Positions 44,122 to 51,920 of a stretch of 64,000 bases of DNA are shown piece by piece (within the stretch, counting starts at the first letter, position 1; every line of letters starts with the position of its first letter). Under the pieces are notes generated by a model. That model saw only the letters and a program-made list of their open reading frames with translations, did no database searches and had not been told where the DNA came from. The translations under genes were made by a program, and so were the position numbers. The stretch spans positions 630,515 through 694,514 of the forward strand of contig NZ_LMNI01000011.1 of the NCBI RefSeq assembly GCF_001422925.1, given 5' to 3'. This stretch comes from Microbacterium sp. Leaf288 (GTDB lineage: Bacteria > Actinomycetota > Actinomycetes > Actinomycetales > Microbacteriaceae).

Positions 44122-44587
44122 GTGCTGAAACGCTGCGGGACGTGCCGTGAGTTCAAGCCCCTCACCGAGTTCAACCGGAAGTCCGCGCGTGCCGATGGTC
44201 TGCAGGAGGTCTGCCGACACTGCAATCGCGAGTCTGCCCGCGCCTTACTACGCCCGCAATCGCGAGCGGCATGTGCAGGTCATCGTGGAACGCACGGCGA
44301 TGCGTCGCGCGGCGGCGAAAGCCTTCCTCGCCGTATATCTCCGCGAGCACCCGTGCGTCGACTGCGGGATCGGTGACTTGCGCGTGCTCGATTTCGATCA
44401 TCGACCCGGCGACGGGAAACGCAAGGACGTCATGGCAATGGTGCGGGAAGGCTTCAGCATCGCCAAGCTCGAAGAGGAGATCGCCAAGTGCGATGTTCGG
44501 TGTCGCAACTGCCACGCGATCGTGACGCTCGAGCGGGGCGGCGTGAACTGGCGGTCTGAGGCGATGCGCCGAGCGATGGACCGATAG
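44122..44587 (+). pseudogene. HNH-type endonuclease-like gene with a +1 frameshift
   Basis: Two overlapping frames join into one protein. The first (GTG 44122, after gcgaggagg) gives LKRCGTCREFKPLTEF and VCRHCNRESARA, a treble-clef zinc ribbon. The second continues YYARNRERHVQVIVERTAM, then HPCVDCGIGDLRVLDFDHR and KCDVRCRNCHAIVTLER to TAG 44587, the Cys-rich HNH core. One extra T at 44245-44246 breaks the frame at the junction ARA/YYA. Intact relatives of this layout are common in actinobacteria and their phages. It may be a real pseudogene, a programmed shift or a sequencing error. It starts 100 bp from the intron-bearing tRNA, on the opposite strand. Confidence 0.75.
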
Positions 44588-44592
44588 CTCGG

Positions 44593-46023
44593 TCAGCGGT
44601 TCCCGTTGCCGTTTCCGTTCCCGCTGTTGCTGCCGGGGCCGCTGCCGTTCCCGTTCCCATTGCCGTTGCCGTTGTTGTTGCCGGGTCCGCTGTTGTCGCT
44701 CCCGCCTCCACCGGTGTCCGCCGGCGGCGCCTCGTCGGGAGTGACCTCCTCGGCGGGCGCGTTCGCCGGTGCTTCCTCGACCGGAGCGTCCTCCGTCGGT
44801 GCCGGGGAAACCTGCTCGACGGGGGAAGTCGGCGCGGGCTCGGGTTCCGCAGCCCAGCTGTTCGCCAGCCAGAGCGTGCCGAGAGCGATCCCGATCGCAA
44901 GGAGCGCCGCGAGCACTGCGCCGATCAGCAGCGTCCGACGCGAGGGACGACGCTCGTCGTCCGGGACAGTGGGGAGGACCGGTGCCGGTGCGGCAGCATC
45001 CGTCCCCTCGGCAATGCCCAGCCCGGCCACCGACATACGGGCATCGCGGCGCAGCGCTCCGGGCGCGACGGGAGGCGATGCGGGTGCCGGCGGGGGAAAG
45101 ACCTGCGTGGGGCCCGTGGCGATCGTGGCGATCGGCGCGGTCGACGGGTCGGCGTTCTCGCGGGCGATGGTGTTCTCCATCGCTGCCAGGCGCGACGCCG
45201 TGGCGACGATCTCGAGCGCCGTCGGCCGGTCGTCGGGGCGGATCGCGGTCATCCCGCGCAGCAGACCCTGCCATGCCGGATGGAGGGACTCCGGGATCCT
45301 CGGCGCCGCTGACAGTCGCGCCATGACCGTGCCGATGCCCTCGGCCTCCCCGAACGGGCGTTCGCCCGTCAGCGCCTCGATGAGCAGCAGACCGAAGGCA
45401 TAGATGTCGGCGGGTGGCGCCGGCGCGACACCTCGAGCCTGCTCCGGCGCGACGTACGCCATCGTGCCCACGATGACGCCGGGGGTGGTCACCCGGGCCG
45501 AGTCCATCAGGTAGGCGATGCCGAAATCGGCGAGCTTCGCGCGCCACTCCCACCCGGGCCGCGGCGAGGACCACAGGAGCACGTTGGAAGGCTTGATGTC
45601 GCGGTGCACGACCCCGTGGTCGTGTGCCACGTGGAGCCCTTCCGCGATGTCGATCGCGATCGAGGCGACCACGCGGGGATCGACGGGTCCTCGTGCGATC
45701 AGGTCGCGCAGCGTGATGCCGTCGACGAGTTCCATGACCAGATAGCTGCTCTCATCCGTGCCGACCCGGGCATCGAACACGGTGACGAGCGAATGATGGC
45801 TGAGGGAGGCGAGGAGCGTCGTCTCGGACAGGGCGCGCTCGACGGAGCCGATGGCGTCGGTCGGCTCACGGAACACCTTCACGGCGACGGCACGCTGCAG
45901 ATGGGTGTCGTCGGCGCGATACACGCGCGCCATGCCGCCTTCTCCGATGCGTTCCCGCAGCAGGTAGCGCCCGTCCAAGAGCTCGCCGGTGGCGATCTCT
46001 CCGGACGCGAGCAGGTCAGTCAC
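44593..46023 (-). CDS. Serine/threonine protein kinase (PknB-type) with Asn/Gly-repeat external tail
   Basis: Membrane-anchored eukaryotic-like kinase, 476 residues. Kinase domain (about 15-275): GEGGMARVYRADD, VAVKVF, HRDIKPSNVLL (catalytic Asp), LADFGIAY and VAPEQARG. A Pro/Ala-rich linker leads to one membrane helix (about 358-380). The outside part has no PASTA domains; instead it is acidic/Pro-rich and ends in NGNGNGNGNGSGPGSNSGNG-type repeats. GTG 46023 follows gggaggacat. The ligand sensed, if any, is unknown. Confidence 0.9.
   Translation of the reverse strand: MTDLLASGEIATGELLDGRYLLRERIGEGGMARVYRADDTHLQRAVAVKVFREPTDAIGSVERALSETTLLASLSHHSLVTVFDARVGTDESSYLVMELVDGITLRDLIARGPVDPRVVASIAIDIAEGLHVAHDHGVVHRDIKPSNVLLWSSPRPGWEWRAKLADFGIAYLMDSARVTTPGVIVGTMAYVAPEQARGVAPAPPADIYAFGLLLIEALTGERPFGEAEGIGTVMARLSAAPRIPESLHPAWQGLLRGMTAIRPDDRPTALEIVATASRLAAMENTIARENADPSTAPIATIATGPTQVFPPPAPASPPVAPGALRRDARMSVAGLGIAEGTDAAAPAPVLPTVPDDERRPSRRTLLIGAVLAALLAIGIALGTLWLANSWAAEPEPAPTSPVEQVSPAPTEDAPVEEAPANAPAEEVTPDEAPPADTGGGGSDNSGPGNNNGNGNGNGNGSGPGSNSGNGNGNGNR
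44597..44690 (-). repeat. Low-complexity tandem repeat encoding the Asn/Gly tail of the kinase
   Basis: Iterated hexa- and dodecamers of the form gttgccgttcccgtttccg encode alternating Asn-Gly pairs with two interruptions (SGPGS and SGPGN). Repeats of this kind change length by slippage, so the tail may vary between strains. Confidence 0.7.
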
Positions 46024-46220
46024 ATGTCCTCCCACCCGTTGCGCGCACCCCTCCGGCGCCGCATCGGGCCTTGTTCCACGGTACGGACTGCCCTCCTCGC
46101 CGACTGAGGGGTTGACGAGCCTCCCCCGACGTGCAAGCGCGTGCAGCGCGGCCGCCGGCGCACCTCGCAGCGCCGGCGGCCGCGCCGCCCCCACATGGCC
46201 GGCGTGACGCCGGCGTTCGG

Positions 46221-46889
46221 TCACTGAGCCGGAGGCATCAGGACCGCGTCGATGAGGTACACGGTGGCGTTGGCGGTCTGCACGCCGCCGCAGATCACGT
46301 TGGCGTCATTGACCTTCCACATGTCGCCCTCGCCCGTGACCTCGAGGTCGGCCCCCTGCACCGTGGTGTGGGTGCCCGCGATGTCGGCCGGCTCGATCCG
46401 GCCCGGAACCACGTGGTAGGTGAGGATCGACGTCAGCGTCGCGCTGTCGGTCTTCAGCGACTCGATGGTGGCGGGGTCGATCATCGCGAAGGCGTCGTCC
46501 ACCGGCGCGAACACCGTGAACTCGTCACCGTTCAGCGTGTCGACGAGGTTCACGTCGGGATTGAGCTGCCCGCTCACGGCGGCGGTCAGCGTCGTCAGCA
46601 TCGGATTGTTGGATGCCGCGACCGCGACCGGATCCGCCGACATGCCTTCGATCGATCCGTCTCCGTCCGGCACGGCTTCGGCGTACGCCGCGCAGCCGGG
46701 GCCGACGAGGCCGGCGGCGGGATCGGCCGTCATCGGCTCCTCGCTGGCCTCCATCGAGGGTGTCGACGTCGAAGGTTCGGTCGTGGATTCTGCGGTCGAT
46801 CCGCCCATCGAACAGGCGGACAGCGCGAAGGTCGCGGCGACGGCGAGCATCAGTCCTGCCGACACGCGCTTCCGGGTGATGCGAGACAT
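46221..46889 (-). CDS. Fasciclin (FAS1) domain lipoprotein, MPT83-like
   Basis: Exported 222-residue lipoprotein: lipobox ALSACS (Cys26), a Ser/Thr/Glu linker, then a single FAS1 domain with [51 protein letters not shown] and [11 protein letters not shown], the H1 and H2 family boxes. Such proteins mediate surface adhesion. In Mycobacterium tuberculosis the related MPT83/MPT70 genes are driven by SigK and held off by RskA; here a SigK/RskA pair is the divergent neighbour, so the same control is likely. Strong ribosome site gaggaggaagag before ATG 46889. Confidence 0.93.
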   Translation of the reverse strand: MSRITRKRVSAGLMLAVAATFALSACSMGGSTAESTTEPSTSTPSMEASEEPMTADPAAGLVGPGCAAYAEAVPDGDGSIEGMSADPVAVAASNNPMLTTLTAAVSGQLNPDVNLVDTLNGDEFTVFAPVDDAFAMIDPATIESLKTDSATLTSILTYHVVPGRIEPADIAGTHTTVQGADLEVTGEGDMWKVNDANVICGGVQTANATVYLIDAVLMPPAQ

Positions 46890-46992
46890 CTCTTCCTCCT
46901 CTGTGCGGTCCTCGGACCGCGGTCTGCGTGTCCCCGGTGCGGGGAGTGTGCCGCGAAAGCGGCTACACGGACTGTTCGGAGGGGTCGTCGCA

Positions 46993-47066
46993 TCGGATTG
47001 CAGATCGGGTGAAACGGATGCTGCCGCCCGGGGTCGCAGCATCCGTCTCGGGTCCCCGCAATCCGA
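46993..47066. repeat. Nested inverted repeats between the FAS1 gene and sigK
   Basis: Outer arms tcggattgc (46993-47001) and gcaatccga (47058-47066) enclose inner arms acggatgctgc (47014-47024) and gcagcatccgt (47036-47046). Both pairs are perfect. The element fills the middle of the 347-bp divergent gap (46890-47236), upstream of the candidate ECF promoter. Role unknown: a terminator for upstream antisense transcription or a protein-binding element. Confidence 0.6.
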
Positions 47067-47079
47067 ACGCGGGGCCGGC

Positions 47080-47107
47080 GCGAACAACCCATGACGCATG
47101 ACGTATC
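47080..47107 (+). promoter_or_regulatory. Candidate ECF-type promoter upstream of sigK
   Basis: GCGAAC (47080-47085), a 16-bp spacer and CGTATC (47102-47107) resemble the AAC / CGT-type elements recognised by ECF sigma factors. The spacing is right, and it points to sigK, which would give autoregulation. The leader would be about 120 nt. Confidence 0.4.
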
Positions 47108-47236
47108 GCCCGATACCAGGGCGGAGAGCGGGGCGGTCGCCGCCGCGCTCTCGACGTCGGGGTGCCGCCGGGCGTGGAAGTGTACTCGTTCACCTCCGGG
47201 CGAGGCCACGGCGGGTCGGAGGGAAGCGCGTAAGGC

Positions 47237-47839
47237 ATGCTGGAACACATGGTGATCGACGGGATCGACGTGCCGGAGGACGGCACGGAGCCCGTCGATC
47301 GCGTCGCACAGCTCCTCGTACGCGCCGCGGGCGGCGACCAGGCGGCGTTCGCCCGCCTCTACGATCTGCTGTCTCCCCGGGTGTTCGGTCTGATCCTTCG
47401 CGTGCTGGTCGACCGTGCACAGAGCGAGGAGGTGCTGCAGGAGGTCTTCCTCGAGGTGTGGCAATCCGCTGCGCGATTCGCTCCGAACAGAGGTCAGGGA
47501 AGATCGTGGGTGCTGACGATCGCGCATCGCCGAGCCGTCGACCGAGTGAGGTCGTCGCAGGCGAGCACGGATCGCGACGTGCGCGCGGGATTCCGAGACC
47601 TCGACGTCGCCCACGACGGGGTCGCGGAGCAGGTCGAGCTCCGCATCGAGGGGCAGAAGGTGGCGGTGGCGCTGTCGGGGCTTCCCGATGCCCAGCGGGA
47701 GGCGCTGACCCTCGCGTATTACGGGGGTTACAGTCAGAGCGAGATCGCGGCCCTGGTGGGGGCGCCACTGGGGACGATCAAGACGAGGATGCGGGACGGC
47801 CTGTCGCGCCTCCGGGCCGAGATGGGGGTGACGGCGTGA
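47237..47839 (+). CDS. sigK: ECF RNA polymerase sigma factor, SigK-like
   Basis: Alternative sigma factor, 200 residues. Region 2: ARLYDLLSPRVFGLILRVL and EEVLQEVFLEVWQSAARF; region 4: LSGLPDAQREALTLAYYGGYSQSEIAALVGAPLGTIKTRMRDG (described as residues about 145-190), a helix-turn-helix for the -35 element. The order sigK-rskA and the divergent FAS1 gene copy the mycobacterial SigK regulon core. ATG 47237 or ATG 47249 (four codons later) may be used; neither has an ideal ribosome site. rskA overlaps the stop. Confidence 0.93.
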   Translation: MLEHMVIDGIDVPEDGTEPVDRVAQLLVRAAGGDQAAFARLYDLLSPRVFGLILRVLVDRAQSEEVLQEVFLEVWQSAARFAPNRGQGRSWVLTIAHRRAVDRVRSSQASTDRDVRAGFRDLDVAHDGVAEQVELRIEGQKVAVALSGLPDAQREALTLAYYGGYSQSEIAALVGAPLGTIKTRMRDGLSRLRAEMGVTA

Positions 47840-48672
47840 TGGACGAGCAGGAGTTCGCCGAGCTCGCCGCAGGCGCTGCGCTGAACGCGCTGTCGCCCGC
47901 CGACCGCGCGGCCTTCGAGGCGGCGCGCCGCGAGCACCCCGAATGGGAGCACTGGATCGAGACGGATGCCGCCACCGCCGTGGCGCTCGCCGATACCGTC
48001 TCGGACGCCGTGCCTCCGCTGACGCTGCGCTCTACGCTGCTCTCGCGGATCGCGACGACTCCGCAGCTGCCCGCGATGGACGCGGCGGTGGCCGCGACTG
48101 CCGAGCCCGTGGATCGGTGGACGCCCGCCCCGCCACCCGCACCGGAACGGCACCGAGACGAACCGCCGGTCGAGCCGCCCCCGCCGACGGCGGTGATCCA
48201 GGCGGTCTCGCGACGTCGCTGGACGCGGGGCATCCTGGCGCTCGCCGCCTCCATGGTGCTGCTCGTCGCGCTCGGCCTCGGGGCCGTGCAGATCAACGAG
48301 TACATGAACCGGCCGCCGGAGGTCGTGGCGCTGCAGCAGATCGAGGACGCCCCTGACGCCCGGTCGGCGACGGTCGAGGTCGCGGACGGCGGGACGTCCA
48401 CGGCGCACTGGTCGGAGTCGGTGGGCAAAGTCGTCCTGGTGTCGCAGGGACTGCCGCAGATCGCGGACGACGAGAGCTTCGAGCTCTGGTTCGTGCGCGA
48501 CGGCGGCGCGGTGCCCGCGGGGGTGTTCGAGCCGACCGACGGGACGACGACCGCGCTGCTCGAGGGGGCGATGGAACCCGGCGACGTCATCGCGGTGACG
48601 ATCGAGCCCCAGGGCGGCTCGCCGACGGGGGAGCCGTCGTCCGATCCGATCGTGACGATCCCGACGGCCTGA
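47839..48672 (+). CDS. rskA: Anti-sigma-K factor RskA-like
   Basis: Membrane-spanning inhibitor of the sigma factor encoded just upstream. 277 residues: an N-terminal cytoplasmic anti-sigma part (EFAELAAGAALNALSPADRAAFEA; no zinc HCC motif, as in RskA), a Pro-rich linker, one membrane helix (about 130-150) and an outside RskA domain (GKVVLVSQGLPQIADDESFELWFV, GVFEPTDG). ATG 47839 overlaps the sigK stop (tgatg). Release of SigK would follow stepwise proteolysis after an outside signal, by analogy with mycobacteria. Confidence 0.93.
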   Translation: MDEQEFAELAAGAALNALSPADRAAFEAARREHPEWEHWIETDAATAVALADTVSDAVPPLTLRSTLLSRIATTPQLPAMDAAVAATAEPVDRWTPAPPPAPERHRDEPPVEPPPPTAVIQAVSRRRWTRGILALAASMVLLVALGLGAVQINEYMNRPPEVVALQQIEDAPDARSATVEVADGGTSTAHWSESVGKVVLVSQGLPQIADDESFELWFVRDGGAVPAGVFEPTDGTTTALLEGAMEPGDVIAVTIEPQGGSPTGEPSSDPIVTIPTA

Positions 48673-48747
48673 CGCCGGTCACGTACGCCCGGTCGCCGAG
48701 CACGTCGAAGCGCACCGGGACGCCCTCGATCCGGGTAGCGTGAGGCC

Positions 48748-49173
48748 GTGGCATCCGTCCCCCAGAGAACACAGACGGCACAGTCGACCCAGACCCTTGC
48801 GCACCTGCGCCGCGCGCGCGACCTCATGGATCGCGACTACGCGCAGCCGCTCGATGTGCCGACGATGGCGACGAAGGCGCTCATGTCGCCCGCGCACTTC
48901 TCGCGCGAGTTCAAGGCCGCGTACGGCGAGACGCCTTATGCGTACCTGATGACCCGGCGCATCGAGCGCGCCATGGCCCTGCTCCGCGAAGGCATGTCGG
49001 TGACGGATGCCTGCACCGCCGTCGGCGCGACATCGCTCGGCTCGTTCAGTTCGACGTTCACCGAGATCGTGGGCGAGACGCCGAGCTCGTACCGGTCACG
49101 CCCGCACGACGCCGCCGAGGCGATGCCGCTCTGCGTCGCGAAGATCCTCACGCGCCCGACCCGCTACGCCTGA
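48748..49173 (+). CDS. Short AraC-family transcriptional regulator
   Basis: A 141-residue protein that is nearly only the AraC DNA-binding domain: DRDYAQPLDVPTMATKALMSPAHFSREFKAAYGETP (first HTH, about residues 30-65) and MALLREGMSVTDACTAVGATSLGSFSSTF (second HTH). There is no sensor domain. GTG 48748 follows TAGCGT by 6 nt, so it is probably leaderless. The glyoxalase-fold gene starts 59 bp later; this pair is common in actinobacteria. Confidence 0.92.
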   Translation: MASVPQRTQTAQSTQTLAHLRRARDLMDRDYAQPLDVPTMATKALMSPAHFSREFKAAYGETPYAYLMTRRIERAMALLREGMSVTDACTAVGATSLGSFSSTFTEIVGETPSSYRSRPHDAAEAMPLCVAKILTRPTRYA

Positions 49174-49232
49174 ATCGGAACCGAGCAGGATCGGAGAAGC
49201 GCGCGGGGCGCCGCCGCCGTAGCGTGGCAGCC

Positions 49233-49640
49233 ATGACGAACATCGCCCTGGCGTACAGCCCCATCACCGTCGACGACGTCGACGCCGCCATCCCCTTCTA
49301 CCGCGACGGACTCGGCCTCGAGGTCGTGAACGACGTCGCCTACGACGGCCACCGCTGGGTGAGCTTCGGGTTCCCCGGCCAGCCCGGCCTGTCGCTCGTG
49401 GTCTCCGACCCGACCGCGGGCCGCTCGCCCGAAGACGGCGACGCGCTGCAGCGCCTCGTCGTGAAGGGCTCCGGCCCCGGACCCTACGTGTTCACCACGT
49501 CCGACCTCGACGCCACCTTCGAGAAGCTGCGCGCCTTCGGCGCCGAGGTGCTCCAGGAGCCCAAGGAGCAGGGCTGGGGTCCGCGCGACGCCGCCTTCCG
49601 CGACCCGGCGGGCAACCACATCCGCCTCAACCAGGTCTGA
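49233..49640 (+). CDS. VOC/glyoxalase-fold protein
   Basis: A 135-residue single-chain vicinal-oxygen-chelate protein with paired beta-alpha-beta-beta-beta units: ITVDDVDAAIPFYRDGLGLEVV at the start and FRDPAGNHIRLNQV at the end, where the last Asp/Asn/His residues shape the metal site. Substrate unknown; relatives detoxify reactive aldehydes or bind drugs. TAGCGT lies 7 nt before ATG 49233. Probably controlled by the AraC-type regulator upstream. Confidence 0.9.
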   Translation: MTNIALAYSPITVDDVDAAIPFYRDGLGLEVVNDVAYDGHRWVSFGFPGQPGLSLVVSDPTAGRSPEDGDALQRLVVKGSGPGPYVFTTSDLDATFEKLRAFGAEVLQEPKEQGWGPRDAAFRDPAGNHIRLNQV

Positions 49641-49723
49641 GACGGGCGCGCGACGTGTGCCTGCCCTGGGTCGCCGCGATGCAGCGCGAGCCCGTGCTCG
49701 CGGCGGCGAGTAGCCTGGACGGA

Positions 49724-50362
49724 ATGAGCGACTCGTCCAGGGAGTTCCACAAGCCCGTCCGCCGACCGGCCGAACTCTTCGACCGGGTGTTTCCCGCCGA
49801 GGACCCGGCCGAGGTCTCCCGCGTCGCGCACACGACCGCCCATGCCCTGCTCGCACGCGTGAGGGCCGACCCCGACGGCACCGTCGTCGACCGGCTCGTC
49901 GCCTTCACCGACGAGCACGGCATCGACGACCTCGCCGAGCTGTGGTCTCGGTCGCCCGCGAAGACGCTTCCCGGCGCCCTGTGGCGGCTGTACCTCGTGC
50001 AGCTCATGATCCACGACGACCCGCGCACGGCCGCGCTCCTCTACGAGCGCGGCCGTGCCGAGCTCCGCTCTGCCGACGACGTGGTGGCCGGCGCTCCGTC
50101 CCCGGCAGGGCCGGAGGAACTCGTCTCCCTCGTCGACACCATCCTGCGAGGGCTCTTCGAGGGGGACTTCGCCGTGGCGCTCGACAGGGCGGCCGCGTTC
50201 TGCCGGGTGCAGGCCGCCGGCGCGACCCACGTCGCCGATGATTACGAAGCGACCGAGCCCGGACGCGCGTCGGCGTTCACCACCCGCGCCCTGCGTCTGT
50301 CGGACTACGCCGCCGACCTCACGGCCTGCGCGGCCCTCTCGCGCCGTGACGCCCTGACCTGA
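49724..50362 (+). CDS. Conserved helical protein of unknown function
   Basis: A 212-residue soluble, probably all-helical protein: RPAELFDRVFPAEDPAEVSRVAHTTAHALL, then FTDEHGIDDLAELWSRSPAKTLPGALWRLYLVQLMI (regions given for orientation, residues about 14-43 and 67-102). No known motif. I have the impression that homologues are widespread in Microbacteriaceae under unreliable names. TAGCCT sits 7 nt upstream of ATG 49724, so it is likely leaderless and monocistronic. The 284 bp after it show nothing I can identify. Confidence 0.75.
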   Translation: MSDSSREFHKPVRRPAELFDRVFPAEDPAEVSRVAHTTAHALLARVRADPDGTVVDRLVAFTDEHGIDDLAELWSRSPAKTLPGALWRLYLVQLMIHDDPRTAALLYERGRAELRSADDVVAGAPSPAGPEELVSLVDTILRGLFEGDFAVALDRAAAFCRVQAAGATHVADDYEATEPGRASAFTTRALRLSDYAADLTACAALSRRDALT

Positions 50363-50646
50363 CCCGGCTCGGCCCGCCCACCGCCTGGCTGCGCATGGGC
50401 CCCTGCGCGCATCGTCGGATCCGCAGGTACGGACGCGCTGGATGAAACGCCGGCCGAGAGTCACCGCGAAGCGGCGTGTTTCGGGTCATGTCCGCATGTG
50501 CGGATCCGATTCTGGGCCGGGGTTCGGGCTGGCGCCGTGTCGTTCCGCGCGCCGGGCTTCCTCCCCAGACCGGATGACGATCGGCACATCCACAGATTGA
50601 AGGTGAGCAGCGCGCAGCCGAATGCCGATGGGCTGAGCATCAGGGG

Positions 50647-51474
50647 ATGTGCACTGTCGACGCGCCTGCCGTGATGTCATTTCGTGAGTTGAGCGCGAAG
50701 GGTTACACGCCCCGCCGCATCCGCGCCGAAGTAGCCGGCGGTTCATGGCGCGTGCTCCGTCGGGGTGTCTATGCGCGCGCGGGCGCGTGCAACGCAGTGG
50801 CTGAAGCCGCCACTCACGGTGGCTCGCTCGCATGCGTGACGGCGGCGCGGCACCTCGGGCTGTGGGTCCTGGACACGGACCAGCGGACCCACGTATGGCT
50901 CCGTGCCCACGGGCGCTCGTATGCGCACGCGGACTGCACCTGCGCGCCACATTGGGATGACGGCACGACCTCCGAGACCTTCGGGCTGCCGACGGTGGCT
51001 CGCGTGTTGAGGCAGATCTTGCTGTGCCGCGGGATCGAAGAGTTCTTCGTGACCCTCGAGTCGGCTCGCCGGCTCGGTCAGCTGACGGCTGCGGGGCTCC
51101 GGTGGCTGCGCAAGCGTGTCGGACCTGCGGGCCGCGATGCGATCGACTACTCGCGCAGTGACGCCGACAGCGGGTTGGAGTCCCTGTTGCGGTGGCGGCT
51201 TCGACCGCACGGCCTCACCGTGACCACGCAGGTCTCCATCGTCTCGGTCGGGCGGGTCGACTTCGTCATCGGGGAACGCCTCATCGTCGAGGTGGACGGG
51301 GCGCCGAATCACGAGGGAGAATCCCATCGGCATCGAGACCTGCTCCGCGACGCGAACGCCGCCGCATGGGGATACTCGTCGCTCAGGTTCGACTACACGA
51401 TGGTCGTGCATGACTGGCCGACGGTGGAGTTGGCCATCCTCGCGCATATCGACCGAGGCTTGCACCTTCGATAG
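50647..51474 (+). CDS. AbiEi-like N-terminal domain with DUF559/Vsr-type nuclease-like C-terminus
   Basis: A 275-residue protein. The N-terminus (SFRELSAKGYTPRRIRAEVAGGSWRVLRRGVYAR) is the winged-helix start of AbiEi-type antitoxins. The C-terminal third (VGRVDFVIGERLIVEVDGAPNH, then GYSSLRFDYTMVVHDW) is the DUF559 endonuclease-like fold with the acidic and Glu-Val-Asp residues of Vsr-like nucleases. No toxin gene (AbiEii) is next to it; solitary copies are common in actinobacteria. ATG 50647 or ATG 50674 may be the start. Confidence 0.82.
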   Translation: MCTVDAPAVMSFRELSAKGYTPRRIRAEVAGGSWRVLRRGVYARAGACNAVAEAATHGGSLACVTAARHLGLWVLDTDQRTHVWLRAHGRSYAHADCTCAPHWDDGTTSETFGLPTVARVLRQILLCRGIEEFFVTLESARRLGQLTAAGLRWLRKRVGPAGRDAIDYSRSDADSGLESLLRWRLRPHGLTVTTQVSIVSVGRVDFVIGERLIVEVDGAPNHEGESHRHRDLLRDANAAAWGYSSLRFDYTMVVHDWPTVELAILAHIDRGLHLR

Positions 51475-51920
51475 GTCGCCGAGGCCGGGGATGGGGCTCG
51501 TCGTGCGGTGCGCACAGAATCGGATCCGCAGCCGCGGACCGCGTGGGGGACACGCCGGCGGATGCGCCGATCAACCGGCGTGTTACCGCGAGCGTCCGCA
51601 CCCACGGATCCGCGGGTACTGACGGGAGTCCGATGCCATCTGGGCGTCCCCGGTGGGGGCGCCGAACCGGCGCGGGCCCGCCCGGGCCGCAACGTGCCGG
51701 CTGTGGAGCGCCAGGGTGCCGATGCGCTTCGCGGGAGAGAAGCTCGTCCTCGATCAGCGGGTGCGGACTGCCCGGGCATGGAAGTGCCGGGCCGCAGAAC
51801 GCCTCTCGGCGCGGCGCCGCTCGAAGCGGCAAATTTTGGAGCCCGGGGTTACTGCGGCCCGGCCGATCCAGTGTAACCGAGTCCGCGGTCGCGGCATTCC
51901 CGAACGCCTAAGCTCGGGGC
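51475..51920. other. 446-bp intergenic region with a short AT-rich structured segment
   Basis: No convincing gene. The only distinctive part is near 51831-51880, where an AT-rich run (caaattttgg) is followed by an inverted repeat ggttac (51849-51854) / gtaacc (51874-51879) around a GC-rich centre. TAAGCT at 51909-51914 is the likely -10 of the downstream pabC-like gene. Confidence 0.45.

Noticed and set aside
43600..44600. Genomic island integrated at the tRNA
   Set aside because: No integrase, no duplicated tRNA 3' end and no shift to foreign gene content beyond the intron and the HNH gene.
44597..44690. CRISPR-like repeat array
   Set aside because: The repeats are contiguous hexa/dodecamers without spacers and are in frame with the kinase, encoding its Asn/Gly tail.
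48587..48781. Short minus-strand frame containing RIEGVPVRFDVLGDRAYVTGV between rskA and the AraC gene
   Set aside because: The short stretch looks protein-like, but it has no start with a ribosome site, overlaps rskA and is only about 25 residues; at most a remnant.
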